Position numbers and translations under genes: made by a program
The notes under the pieces: model-generated
What the model saw: only the letters and a program-made list of their open reading frames with translations
The model's database searches: none
Told to the model about the DNA's origin: nothing
Assembly (NCBI RefSeq): GCF_009937955.1
Contig: NZ_AP018439.1
Location: 124,001-188,000 of the forward strand
Direction: 5' to 3'
From: Undibacterium sp. KW1
GTDB lineage: Bacteria > Pseudomonadota > Gammaproteobacteria > Burkholderiales > Burkholderiaceae_D
Length of the DNA stretch: 64,000 nucleotides
Shown: one piece after another, positions 28,255-38,874 of the stretch
Layout: each line of letters opens with the position of its first letter
How positions within the stretch are numbered: position 1 is the stretch's first letter

Positions 28255-31200
28255 ATGTCATCCGACACCACCATGGAGTCTGCTGGACTCTCGTCCCTGC
28301 CGTCCCCGTCGTCTTCTGCTAAAGAAGTTCACACCGAGCCTGTCCAGGATGCGCTCGAAGCCAGCCAGATCACCAGCCCCCGCAATTGAATGATGTGCAA
28401 CTCGACGATAAATATACGTCGAACAGCGGCACGATCTTTTTGTCAGGCATACAAGCCCTGGTACGCCTGCCCATGATGCAGCGCCAGCGTGACCTGGCTG
28501 CAGGCTTGAACACAGCGGGATTTATTTCCGGTTATCGTGGTTCACCGCTGGGTGGTCTGGATGAAACATTGTGGAAAACCAAAAAACTGCTGGAACAAAA
28601 CCATGTACAGTTCGTCCCTGGTGTCAATGAAGACCTGGCGGCAACGGCTGTCTGGGGCTCGCAAACAGTAGATCTGATAGGCCCGTCCAAATACGATGGT
28701 GTATTTGGCATGTGGTATGGCAAAGGCCCTGGCGTCGATCGTAGTGCTGACGTATTCAAGCACATGAACCATGCTGGCACATCCAAACACGGTGGTGTCT
28801 TGCTGGTGGCCGGTGATGACCATGGTGCGTATTCATCAACACTGCCGCACCAGTCCGACCATATTTTCTCTGCCTGCATGATACCCATGCTCTACCCCAG
28901 CAATGTGCAGGAATACCTGGACCTGGGCCTGCATGCCTGGGCCATGTCGCGTTTCTCTGGCTGTGCAGTTGGCTTCAAGGCACTGGCTGATACGGTAGAG
29001 TCGACTTCTTCCGTCGATGCCGACCCTTTCCGCCTGCAGATTAAAATACCGCAAGACTTTGTCATGCCTGAAGGTGGCCTGAACACCCGTTTGTCTCTGG
29101 ATACCCTAGGCATACAGGCGCGCAAGCAGGAAGCCCTGATGCAGGATTACAAAATCTATGCAGCCCTGGCTTATGCACGTATCAATAAACTCAATCATGT
29201 CACCATAGACAGCCCGACTGCGCGTCTGGGCATCGTAGCCTCAGGCAAGTCTTACCTCGATGTGCTGGAAGCGCTGGAAGAACTGGGCATCGATGAGAAA
29301 TTCGCTGCCGAGATAGGCATACGCCTGTTCAAGGTATCCATGCCCTGGCCGCTGGAGCCTGACGGTGTGCGTGAATTCGCCCAGGGTCTCGATGAAATCC
29401 TGGTGGTCGAAGAAAAACGCCAGATGGTCGAGTACCAGCTCAAGGAACAGCTGTACAACTGGCGCGATGATGTGCGCCCACGCGTCATCGGCAAGTTCGA
29501 TGAAAAAGGCGAATGGGTACACCCGCGCGGCGAATGGCTGCTGACATCCAAGGCTGACTTTTCGGTGGCTCAGATTGCCCGCGTGATTTCGTCGCGCATT
29601 GCCCGCTTCCATACCAGCGACCTCATCAAGGCACGCCTGGCATTTTTGGAAGCCAAGGATGTGGTCCTCAGCAAGCAGGTCAATACACCGGCACGCCCCG
29701 CTTACTATTGCTCAGGCTGCCCGCACAATACCTCCACCAAGGTGCCGGAAGGCAGCCTGGCACTGGCTGGTATCGGTTGCCACGTCATGGCAACGGCGAT
29801 TTACCCTGAATTCAATAAACTGACTACCCATATGGGCGGTGAAGGTGCGCCGTGGATAGGGCAGGCCGCATTCTCTACCTTGCCGCATGTATTCCAGAAC
29901 CTTGGTGATGGCACTTATTTCCATTCCGGGTATCTGGCAATACGCGCAGCCGTTGCTGCCAAGGTCAATATCACGTACAAGATTCTGTATAACGATGCCG
30001 TGGCAATGACGGGTGGTCAACCTGTTGATGGCATCATCAGTGTACCGATGATGGCGCAACAGATGGCGGCAGAAGGCGTCAAGCGCATCGCCCTGGTGAC
30101 TGAGGATTTGTCACGTTACACAGACCGATCCAACCTGCCCAGCTTTTTAACTCTGCATGACCGCAAGGACATGGATGCTGTACAACGCGAATTGCGCGAG
30201 ATACCTGGCGCAACGGTGCTCATCTATGACCAGACCTGCGCCGCCGAAAAACGCCGTCGCCGCAAAAAAGGCGAATTCCCTGACCCTAATCAACGCATGT
30301 TCATCAATGAAGCTGTCTGCGAAGGCTGTGGCGACTGTGGCGTGCAATCCAACTGTACTTCCATCATGCCGGTGGAAACAGAATTTGGCCGCAAGCGCAG
30401 CATAGACCAGTCGTCCTGCAACAAGGATTATTCCTGCGTCAAGGGTTTCTGTCCCAGCTTTGTCACGGTAGAAGGCGGCAAGCTGGTCAAATCCAAGACT
30501 GGTACGGCAAAGACCGATGACTTCGGTGCACTGCCAGAGCCACAATTGCCTGCCTGTGAAAGCTCTTACAATATCCTGTTGAACGGCATAGGCGGCACCG
30601 GTGTCATCACGGTCGGTGCTTTGCTGGGCATGGCTGCGCATCTGGAAGGCAAGGGCGCATCGGTACTCGACATGACAGGCATGTCGCAAAAAAATGGCTC
30701 GGTGACTTCGCATATACGCATCGTCAACCAGGCGGGCAAATTGCGTGCACAACGTATTGCAACTGGTGAAGCAGACCTGATACTGGGCTGCGATATCCTC
30801 ACCGCAGGCGCACATGACGCAATTTCCAAAATGCGCGCAGGCCGTACCCGCGCTGTCATCAATACCCATGAACAACCAACCGGCCCGTTTGCCAAGAACC
30901 CTGACTGGCAATTCCCGCTGGAATCCGTTGAGCACCTGATTTCTGAATCAGTTGGTGGCAATGTTGATTTCATCAATGCCACCAAACTGGCAACCGCATT
31001 GATGGGCGACTCCATCGCCACCAATTTGTTCATGCTGGGCTTTGCTTATCAGAAGGGCGCAATACCGGTATCTGAAACTGCCTTGCTGCGCGCGATAGAA
31101 CTGAATGGTGTGGCGATCGAGGCCAACAAGAAAGCCTTCCTATGGGGCCGCCGTGCTGCTGTAGATTTTGCCCGCGTAGAAAAAATTGCCATCCCTGGTC

Positions 31201-31883
31201 AATCTGTCGTCATCCAGATGCCGCAAAGTCTGGATGCCCTCATCAATCGCCGCATTGCGGTATTGACGGATTACCAGAACGCCGCTTACGCCCAGCAATA
31301 TGCGGACCTGGTCGACAAGGTCCGCAAGGCGGAATCTGCATTAAATGCAGGTAACAAGTTCAGCATGGCTGTCGCCAAGTACGCCTTCAAACTCATGGCC
31401 TACAAGGATGAGTATGAAGTCGCACGTTTGTATACCAATGGCGATTTCACAGCAAAACTGAAGCAACAGTTTGAGGGCGACTTCAGCCTGAAATTCAATC
31501 TGGCTCCCCCTATCTTCTCAAAGAAAGACGGACAGGGTCATCTGGTCAAGGCCCAATATGGCTCCTGGGTCTGGCAGGCATTCAAGCTGCTGGCCAAACT
31601 CAAGGGCTTGCGTGGTACGGCACTGGATATCTTTGGCCGCACAGAAGAACGCAAGGCCGAGCGCGCACTCATTGTTGAATACACTGCCTTGATGGAAAAG
31701 CTGGCTGCTGGTTTGAATGCGGACAACCTGGAGCAGGCCATCGCCCTGGCTAGCCTGCCTGAAAAGATACGCGGTTATGGCCATGTCAAAGAAAAGGCCA
31801 TGCAGGCGTATCATGCAGAGAAAGCAGTTTTGCTGAACCCGCAAATACCTATAGTGATCAAGGAAGTGTCTCGCGTAGCCTGA
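28255..31883 (+). CDS. Fused indolepyruvate:ferredoxin oxidoreductase, with apparent -1 frameshift near its start
   Basis: The main frame (28386-31883, 1165 residues) is the single-chain IOR family. It has an N-terminal pyrimidine/TPP region (GFISGYRGSPLGGLDETLW), a TPP-binding part (CSGCPHNTSTKVPEGS and GDGTYFHSG), a ferredoxin-like Cys cluster (CEGCGDCGVQSNC, about residues 643-655, plus later Cys) and a C-terminal gamma domain (LLNGIGGTGVITVGALLG). It oxidatively decarboxylates arylpyruvates to acyl-CoA. The main frame has only a TTG without ribosome site, while an ATG at 28255 with GGAG opens 44 codons that stop at 28389. One extra base in the C run 28377-28381 would join the two (..ITSPPQLNDVQLDDKY..). 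I read this as one gene with a deletion in the run. Confidence 0.85.
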
Positions 31884-31893
31884 CCTGTGATGA

Positions 31894-31937
31894 TGCAAGA
31901 CTCACTTTATATAGGAGTGAGAGAAGTGAGTCTTGCA
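31894..31937. other. Large hairpin in IOR 3' region
   Basis: Perfect 14-bp arms (31894-31907 with 31924-31937) flank a 16-base loop. No T run follows, so it is not a classical terminator. The 5' arm CTCACT can also pair with an internal AGTGAG at 31916-31921, giving two exclusive folds. Confidence 0.6.
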
Positions 31938-32005
31938 GTGCCTGTTGATTACTTGCTGCTGAATGTTTTGCTCAAAAACCGACCCCATCCTGGCGTAATT
32001 TTAAT

Positions 32006-32428
32006 ATGCTTAAAAAACTCTTTTTTGTATTGATTGCAGTAACTGGCTTGAGCGCTACTGTTGCTAATGCAGCGCCAGCATCAACTTTCCGTGTCTTTTT
32101 CCCCAGGCTGGCGCTGGCTGTAGAAGATGGGGAACGTGTCGCTGAGCTCAAACTGACACAAACCTGTGGAGAATTCTGGGGCCTGGCAGGCATACCCAAA
32201 GACTGGGGTGTAGAGATTGTCAGCCCCAGTTCTGGCACTGCCAGTTTGCATGCCAGTGCTGGTCATGGTGCTTCCAGCATATTTGATTTGCAAAAATGGA
32301 ATGGGGTAGTACAAATATCAGGTACGCATGCCAGATGTAAGGACTTGAACGCAGTCATTACGACAGAGACGGTTGAGCGTCGCAAGGAATATTATTTTTC
32401 CGGACGTGAGTTGCAATTGCGCAAGTGA
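32006..32428 (+). CDS. Hypothetical exported protein
   Basis: This is a 140-residue protein with a clear signal peptide (MLKKLFFVLIAVTGLSATVANAAP, cleavage near residue 22). The mature part has two cysteines (TQTCGEFWGL and HARCKDLNA) that could form a disulfide, and beta-rich sequence. I do not recognise a family. It lies alone between IOR and icmF on the same strand. Confidence 0.65.
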   Translation: MLKKLFFVLIAVTGLSATVANAAPASTFRVFFPRLALAVEDGERVAELKLTQTCGEFWGLAGIPKDWGVEIVSPSSGTASLHASAGHGASSIFDLQKWNGVVQISGTHARCKDLNAVITTETVERRKEYYFSGRELQLRK

Positions 32429-32521
32429 CGGAGTGATAAATGTATGCATTGCCAATTCGTTAATATCAAGACTTATATGACAGCGATGAATTGTATGAAA
32501 AGCATGATCATAATTTTTAAT

Positions 32522-32541
32522 TGACGTTTACGTTAACGTCA
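32522..32541. promoter_or_regulatory. Operator-like palindrome before icmF
   Basis: TGACGTT and AACGTCA form 7-bp inverted arms around TACGTT, about 85 bp before the icmF start. From memory it resembles ACGT-containing sites of acyl-CoA/branched-chain catabolism regulators (LiuR type); that link is inference. Confidence 0.5.
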
Positions 32542-32624
32542 TATAACTTAGCCTAACCCAAACATAGTGAGAATTTGCTAAATAGCAATATTCATTGTGA
32601 TAAAACAAGACCGATGAGGAAGAC

Positions 32625-35600
32625 ATGACTGACCTGTCCGTTGCCCAGAACCTGACTGAATACAAACCTGCCAACAAAGTGCGCTTTGTTACCGCCGCTT
32701 CCCTGTTCGATGGCCATGATGCCTCGATCAATATCATGCGCCGCATTTTGATGGCGAATGGTGCAGAAGTGATCCATCTGGGCCATAACCGTTCGGTAGA
32801 AGAAATCGTCACTGCTGCTTTGCAGGAAGATGCCCAGGGTATTGCCATTTCCAGCTATCAGGGTGGCCATGTCGAATACTTCAAATACATGATAGACCTG
32901 CTCAAGCAACGCGGCGGTGCGCATATCAAGGTATTTGGCGGTGGCGGTGGTGTCATCGTGCCGGAAGAAATAGCCGATCTGCATGCCTATGGCGTGACCC
33001 GTATTTTCAGCCCTGAAGATGGCCAGCGTATGGGGCTGGTGGGTATGATTTTGTCGATGATACAGGCTTGCGACAGCGATCTGTCCGGCTATGCGCCAAC
33101 GACGTTGGCAGTATTGCAGCAAGGCGATATCGCCGACAAGCACCGCCCGCTGGCACAATTGATTACCGCGCTGGAAAACGACAAGGTCGCGCCAGAATTG
33201 CGCACGCAATTGATGGATGCGGCCAAAGCCAGCAAGACACCAACCCTGGGTATCACGGGTACTGGTGGTGCCGGTAAATCTTCACTGACAGATGAACTGA
33301 TACGCCGCATACGCCTGGATCAGGATGACCATCTGAACATCGCCCTGATCTCCATAGACCCGTCGCGCCGCAAATCTGGCGGTGCCTTGCTGGGTGACCG
33401 CATACGCATGAATGCGATCAACCCATGGAAGGGCAAGCTCAAGGTTTTCATGCGTTCACTGGCAACCCGTGAAGCAGGTTCCGAGATTTCACAAGCTCTG
33501 CCCGATGTGATTGCGGCCTGCAAGGTCGCCGGTTTTGACCTTGTCATCGTCGAGACTTCAGGCATAGGCCAGGGTGATGCTGCTATCGTGCCGCATGTCG
33601 ATGTATCGATGTATGTCATGACACCAGAATTTGGTGCCGCATCACAGCTCGAAAAAATCGACATGCTGGATTTTGCCGATTTTGTCGCCATCAATAAGTT
33701 CGACCGCAAAGGTGCACAGGATGCCCTGCGCGATGTCGCCAAACAATACCAGCGCAACCGCGAATTGTGGACACAAAAGCCAGATGACATGCCAGTCTAT
33801 GGCACGCAGGCTTCACGTTTCAATGACGATGGCGTGACTGCGCTGTACCAAGGCATCTTGCCAGTACTGGTGCAACGCGGTTTGCTGGCCAAGCCCAGCA
33901 AGCTGGCTGCCATCAATGTCAAATATTCCAGTGCCAAGAATGTCATCGTGCCACCGGCACGCAGCCGTTATCTGGCTGAGATTGCAGATACGGTACGTGC
34001 CTATCACAAGAATACCGGCAAGCAGGTCTTGATTGCTCGTGAACGCCAGCAACTGCAAGAAACCAAGCGCATGCTGTCAGCCGCAGGCAAGCCTGCTGAT
34101 TTTGATGACTTGATCACTGATCGCGAAAACCGTCTCGATGGTGAATCCAAAAAACTCATCAGCATGTGGCCAGACATGCAGGCTGCCTATGCGGGTGATG
34201 AATATGTCGTCAAGATTCGCGACAAGGAAATCCGCACCCGCCTGGTACAGCGATCCCTCTCTGGCACAAAAATTCGCAAGGTGGCTTTGCCGCGCTTTGT
34301 CGATCACGGTGAAATCCTGCGCTGGCTGATGCTGGAAAATGTACCTGGCTCTTTCCCCTTCACAGCCGGTGTGTTCGCCTTCAAACGCGAAGGTGAAGAC
34401 CCTACCCGCATGTTTGCCGGTGAGGGTGATCCTTTCCGTACCAACCGCCGCTTCAAGCTGGTGTCGCAAGGCATGGATGCCAAGCGCCTGTCGACTGCTT
34501 TTGACTCTGTGACTTTGTACGGGGCGGACCCGGCAATACGTCCTGATATCTATGGCAAAGTCGGCAATTCCGGCGTCTCGGTCGCGACGCTGGAAGACAT
34601 GAAAGTTTTGTACGATGGCTTCGATCTGTGTGATCCGGCCACATCGGTGTCCATGACCATCAATGGTCCGGCACCGACGATACTTGCCTTCTTCATGAAT
34701 ACGGCCATCGACCAGCAGATGGAAAAATTCCGCGTCGATAACAAGCGCGAACCCACTGCCGATGAATCTGCCAAGATACGTGCCTGGGTATTGCAGAATG
34801 TGCGCGGCACGGTGCAGGCAGATATCCTCAAAGAAGACCAGGGACAGAACACCTGCATCTTCTCGACAGAATTCTCGCTGAAGGTCATGGGCGATATACA
34901 GGAATATTTCGTCCATCACCAAGTACGTAATTTCTATTCGGTCTCCATCTCCGGTTACCATATCGCAGAAGCTGGTGCGAACCCGATTTCTCAACTGGCG
35001 TTCACATTGTCGAACGGCTTCACCTTTGTTGAAGCCTATCTGGCACGCGGCATGCACATTGATGATTTTGCGGCCAACCTATCCTTCTTCTTCAGTAATG
35101 GCATGGACCCTGAATACACGGTACTGGGCCGCGTGGCACGCCGTATCTGGGCAGTGGCCATGCGTGACAAATATGGTGCGAATGACCGCAGCCAGAAACT
35201 GAAATACCATATCCAGACCAGTGGCCGTTCCCTGCATGCGCAAGAGATCGATTTCAACGACATCCGCACCACGCTGCAAGCCCTGATCGCGATCTACGAC
35301 AACTGCAATAGCCTGCATACCAATGCCTATGATGAGGCAATCACGACGCCGACTGATGAATCTGTACGCCGCGCTTTGGCGATCCAGCTCATCATCAACC
35401 GTGAGTGGGGTCTGGCCAAGAATGAAAATCCTATCCAGGGCAGCTTCATCATCGAAGAACTGACTGACATGGTAGAAGAAGCCGTCATGCAGGAGTTTGA
35501 ACGCATCGCAGAACGCGGTGGTGTACTCGGTGCCATGGAAACCGGCTATCAGCGCGGCAAGATACAAGAAGAATCCATGCACTATGAACACCTGAAACAT

Positions 35601-35903
35601 GACGGCACTTTGCCCATCATCGGTGTGAATACCTTCCGCAATCCTAAAGCCAATGACACGCCGCAGAAGATAGAACTGGCGCGTTCTACTGAAGAAGAAA
35701 AGCAATCGCAATTGCAACGCCTGGCGGATTTCCATAGCCGTCATGCCGATGTGGCACCGAAGGCGCTGGCTGCCTTGCAGCAGGCGGCGATCAATAATGA
35801 GAATGTGTTTGCCAAACTCATGGACGCAGCCAGGGTTTGTTCACTGGGGCAGATTACGACGGCACTCTTTGAAGTAGGTGGACAATACCGGCGCAACATG
35901 TAG
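32625..35903 (+). CDS. icmF: Fused isobutyryl-CoA mutase/G-protein chaperone (IcmF)
   Basis: This single chain of 1092 residues combines all three parts of the family. There is an N-terminal B12-binding domain ([16 protein letters not shown], with the base-off His, about residues 27-150), a MeaB-like GTPase (Walker [15 protein letters not shown] at about 212, then [14 protein letters not shown] and [10 protein letters not shown]), and a C-terminal mutase TIM barrel ([41 protein letters not shown]). It interconverts isobutyryl-CoA and n-butyryl-CoA (or similar) using adenosylcobalamin, with the GTPase protecting or reloading the cofactor. A long hairpin element starts at its stop codon. Confidence 0.95.
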   Translation: MTDLSVAQNLTEYKPANKVRFVTAASLFDGHDASINIMRRILMANGAEVIHLGHNRSVEEIVTAALQEDAQGIAISSYQGGHVEYFKYMIDLLKQRGGAHIKVFGGGGGVIVPEEIADLHAYGVTRIFSPEDGQRMGLVGMILSMIQACDSDLSGYAPTTLAVLQQGDIADKHRPLAQLITALENDKVAPELRTQLMDAAKASKTPTLGITGTGGAGKSSLTDELIRRIRLDQDDHLNIALISIDPSRRKSGGALLGDRIRMNAINPWKGKLKVFMRSLATREAGSEISQALPDVIAACKVAGFDLVIVETSGIGQGDAAIVPHVDVSMYVMTPEFGAASQLEKIDMLDFADFVAINKFDRKGAQDALRDVAKQYQRNRELWTQKPDDMPVYGTQASRFNDDGVTALYQGILPVLVQRGLLAKPSKLAAINVKYSSAKNVIVPPARSRYLAEIADTVRAYHKNTGKQVLIARERQQLQETKRMLSAAGKPADFDDLITDRENRLDGESKKLISMWPDMQAAYAGDEYVVKIRDKEIRTRLVQRSLSGTKIRKVALPRFVDHGEILRWLMLENVPGSFPFTAGVFAFKREGEDPTRMFAGEGDPFRTNRRFKLVSQGMDAKRLSTAFDSVTLYGADPAIRPDIYGKVGNSGVSVATLEDMKVLYDGFDLCDPATSVSMTINGPAPTILAFFMNTAIDQQMEKFRVDNKREPTADESAKIRAWVLQNVRGTVQADILKEDQGQNTCIFSTEFSLKVMGDIQEYFVHHQVRNFYSVSISGYHIAEAGANPISQLAFTLSNGFTFVEAYLARGMHIDDFAANLSFFFSNGMDPEYTVLGRVARRIWAVAMRDKYGANDRSQKLKYHIQTSGRSLHAQEIDFNDIRTTLQALIAIYDNCNSLHTNAYDEAITTPTDESVRRALAIQLIINREWGLAKNENPIQGSFIIEELTDMVEEAVMQEFERIAERGGVLGAMETGYQRGKIQEESMHYEHLKHDGTLPIIGVNTFRNPKANDTPQKIELARSTEEEKQSQLQRLADFHSRHADVAPKALAALQQAAINNENVFAKLMDAARVCSLGQITTALFEVGGQYRRNM

Positions 35904-36022
35904 GAAGCTTCAAAAACCTTTTAATCGGGCGCATAGCTGCGTTGTAAATGCTCGCAATACCGACGTATTGCTGCGCTTTACGCCTTGCTCTGCATCCCGA
36001 TGAAAAGGTTTTTCGAAGCTCC
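35903..36022. repeat. Long hairpin element, copy 1
   Basis: Outer arms 35903-35929 and 35996-36022 are inverted repeats (GAAGCTTC...CCTTTT...ATCGGG with few mismatches). Inside is a 63-base core (35937-35999) with its own GCAATAC-CGAC-GTATTGC hairpin. It begins at the last base of the icmF stop codon and could act as its 3' end. Confidence 0.8.
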
Positions 36023-36032
36023 CTGATGACAG

Positions 36033-36170
36033 TCGGAAAAAACCGGACACCAATTGCGGACGCATTACTGCGTTGCAAATGCTCGTAATATCGACGTATT
36101 AATGTGCTTTGCGCTTTGTACTGTATCCCGCTGAATGAATTTCTCAGCGTGCCACGGATACGGTTTGCTG
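36033..36170. repeat. Long hairpin element, copy 2 (decayed)
   Basis: The core 36068-36130 aligns without gaps to the copy 1 core at about 80% identity by eye, with the same inner TAATA/TATTA hairpin. The outer arms pair only weakly, so outer limits are approximate. Confidence 0.65.
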
Positions 36171-36281
36171 GCGACGCTGCGCGCGCCTGTGTAAAACTTG
36201 ATGCCTATTTAATTTCTTGATGTCCCTCGAAGTTCAGAGAAATTTCATTCGCTTAAAATATGAAATTTTGAGGATTCCTAT

Positions 36282-36476
36282 ATGGACTTCGAATCAGTTT
36301 TCAAAACGAGGTTAGGATTATCTCTTGCAGAAACTACTTCAGTTGAGATCAAAGCATACTCATTTAATTTGTTTGAAAATGCTAAAAACCAAAATTCGAA
36401 ATTTGGCATTGAGTTGATTGGGGCTGGCAGTTTTGATTCTGCTGACGCCGACTGGGCTTGTGATGAAGTTTGTTAG
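36282..36476 (+). pseudogene. Short hypothetical ORF, probably truncated
   Basis: The 64 residues end at GAGSFDSADADWACDEVC. The D-x-W-A-C-D-E pattern near the C-terminus looks like the interior of small acidic proteins of the immunity-protein kind, which continue beyond it. The TAG at 36474 therefore may mark truncation or another small indel. It is followed by the hexanucleotide repeat. Function unknown; assignment to a family is weak. Confidence 0.35.
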
Positions 36477-36557
36477 GGAGCCTGGCAACCGACAGCGTAG
36501 CAGAAGCTTTGCATGTACAAGACCGATTATAGAATCTAATTGAAACAAGGCAATATA

Positions 36558-36671
36558 TTTTGATTTTGATTTTGATTTTGATTTTGATTTTGATTTTGAT
36601 TTTGATTTTGATTTTGATTTTGATTTTGATTTTGATTTTGATTTGGATTTGGATTTGGATTTGGATTTGGA
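36558..36671. repeat. Hexanucleotide microsatellite (TTTTGA)14(TTTGGA)5
   Basis: Fourteen perfect TTTTGA units (36558-36641) run straight into five TTTGGA units (36642-36671). It lies in the gap between the truncated ORF and the 3' end of the MFS gene. It is not inside any gene I can support. Confidence 0.95.
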
Positions 36672-36753
36672 TTTGACATTTTTTTTAAGTGTACTGAGAT
36701 TTTCTAAATCATATCCACTTCCAAAGTTCGCTATATTGGGTCATAGACAATTC

Positions 36754-37904
36754 TTACTCGTTCGAGTGTCTAAATGAAAGTACTAGGACGAGCAGTCCTA
36801 AAGTAGAAAAGCCAGAGAGTGCTAAGAATACCGTTTCTCCACCATAATCTTTCCACAAAGTTCCTGCTACTGTACTACCAAAAATCCCACCCAGGCCGAA
36901 GGACGCAATGGCATATATTGCTTGTCCTTTCACGCTAGCTCTATCAGGAAACAGTGTCGAGATGTGAATTACTGCACTCGCGTGATACATTCCAAAAGTG
37001 AAGCTATGCAATAGCTGGGCAACGCCGAGAAGAAACAATGACGATGTAAAGTATCCAATGAGTAAATAACGGACTATCGCCGCCCCAAAACTAAATACGA
37101 GCATTTGCTTTAAAGTGAACGAGTTAAATAACTTAGGCATAAAGAATAGAACGACAATTTCGGCAATAACAGCTACCGAAAATAAGTACCCTATTGTCTG
37201 AGTTCCATAGCCGACGTCATGAAGAAGCAGCGAATAGTATGTTCCATAGGTACTATGTGCCGAAGCCATCAAAAAAGTAGCTCCAAGGAACAACATTATT
37301 TCAGGCCGAGTGAATGGGAATTGCAAAGAGAAAATACCCAAGGAGTTAAAAATGGGATCTTTAATCGAATATTTTGGATGATTTTCAGATAGATAGACGC
37401 AGAGAAGGCCGGTTATTTGAATAATGATCCACACGTACACCAAAATGTCTGCATCATAGATTTCCAGTAGCGCTCCCGCTAGCGTCACTGCGAGTAAATA
37501 CCCGACAGAACCCCACAGCCGGATCCGCCCATAAAATTTTGGATCGCCATTCAAGCGCTTAATGGTCAGTGCGTCTAATAGTGGCGTTACTCCACTCCAG
37601 AAAAAACTTATCACAAACAAGATCAAGCTTATATACAAAAAGTCCAATTGATCAAGGAGCAGGATCAAACAGGACAAGCTTGCCAGGTAAGTAAAAAAGA
37701 TGACTTTTTCTGCGCACTGGTACTTGTCAGCAAGCCATCCCCAAAAAAGGGGGTAATCGCTCTTGGACCAACGAATGATGAGATGGCGACTCCAATTTGC
37801 CATGGACTAAGACCACGTGCCTGCAAAAAAAGACCAAGAAATGGTAAAAAAAAGCCTATGAATAGCGAGGAAAAAAAATACGGGAAGGCAAGCTTGGTTC
37901 TCAC
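36754..37904 (-). pseudogene. MFS transporter (PPP/nucleoside-permease-like), frameshifted
   Basis: Two overlapping minus frames make one 12-helix MFS protein. The N-terminal part starts at the GTG at 37904 after GAGGAAA (MRTKLAFPYFFSSLFIGFFL, GLSPWQIGVAISS) and runs to PRAITPFF; the rest (WGWLADKYQCAEKV to the end at 36754) is in another frame. One extra base in the A6/G5 run at 37743-37753 restores PRAITPFFWGWLADK, the normal helix 2-3 motif. The family (MFS_1_like, 3-phenylpropionate/LacY/nucleoside branch) moves small carbohydrates, nucleosides or aromatic acids. It is the last gene of the TonB receptor-DUF1868-MFS unit. Either a decayed gene or an assembly indel. Confidence 0.8.
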
Positions 37905-38018
37905 TGCTGTATTTCCTCAAATCGTTTTCCCAAGCCTAAATACTATAGGCAATGCGCTCAATTTGTCATTTTGAGCGCAACCAGTGACTAAGCGCAGTTT
38001 TGCTATGTCACATCCAGT

Positions 38019-38821
38019 TTATAGTCGGTGCAATACTTCAAACGCAAACATATCGTTGAATCTGCAAAACTCCACCGATGGTATTTGAATATTGCGCCTT
38101 AACTCTGCCACTTTTTGCATGCAGTCCTTAGTTAATTTTTGCAATTGCTCTGCTTCGGTTGCAGATAAGTAGCGGTGAATATATCCTAAGGTGATATGGT
38201 ACTTGTAACGCTCATGATCTTGATCACGAATCCCAGTTATTTCCGATAACTCATTTCTCATTAATCGCAAACGCTGCTCGGTTGTATGATTGGCTGGCCT
38301 TAGTGGGATATGGATAGTTCCTTCTATTTTTAAAGGGGGATATCATCTAGAATAAATTCAAATGGTGCGTAGTGCGTCTTTTTCCGACTCTTTAATAATT
38401 TGGTAGTCTCGCTAGTAATTTTGTTAATAGGTGTTGCTCTATCGAGACCATCGCGCCATCTGGGTGTGTTGCGGTCTTCGTCATTGACACCAACAAAAAC
38501 GGTTATGTGGTAGCTTGACGGCGGCAGTAAGGCAATTTTTTCTTTAAAGGAATACTTCGGCACTTCTCTGTAGACATTCAATAAAGTGTCGAATCCTTGA
38601 AATCCGGCACCTTGCTGTTCAATATGCCCAACAAAGGTATTTCCGGCAAATGATCTGACCGAGCCATCGGCGTTAAATTTTCGGTTAACATCCTTTGGCA
38701 TTCCGGCTTGCGAATCATTTGTGGGGCTATCCGACATATTCGCTAGGCCAGGAGCAGATTGCAAGCCAAGCGCTATGGAGCCAGTCGCTCCTAAAAATTT
38801 TCTGCGTGTCATTGATTTCAT
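38019..38821 (-). pseudogene. Tat-exported DUF1868 2H-phosphoesterase-like protein, frameshifted
   Basis: Two minus frames form one protein of about 265 residues. The first (38821-38330) starts with a twin-arginine signal (MTRRKFLGATG) and has one 2H motif, SYHITVFVG (His105-x-Thr107). The second (38270-38019) has the other, YKYHITLGYIH. Both HxT motifs are needed for a 2H phosphodiesterase/ligase active site. One added base in the G5 run 38335-38339 joins the frames through DDIPPLKIEGTIHIPLRP. DUF1868 proteins are predicted cyclic-phosphate phosphoesterases; the substrate is unknown. The gene lies between a TonB receptor and an MFS transporter on the same strand, which suggests processing of an imported nutrient in the periplasm. 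Confidence 0.8.
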
Positions 38822-38874
38822 ATATTCACTTAATGTTCTTTTCTATGTATCTGGGGATTGCGTTGAACTCAGGT

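Noticed and set aside
32592..35744. Long minus-strand ORFs opposite icmF (up to 326 codons)
   Set aside because: They mirror the codon structure of icmF and encode nothing recognisable.
36558..36671. CRISPR-like repeat
   Set aside because: The repeat unit is six bases without spacers, so it is a microsatellite, not a CRISPR array.
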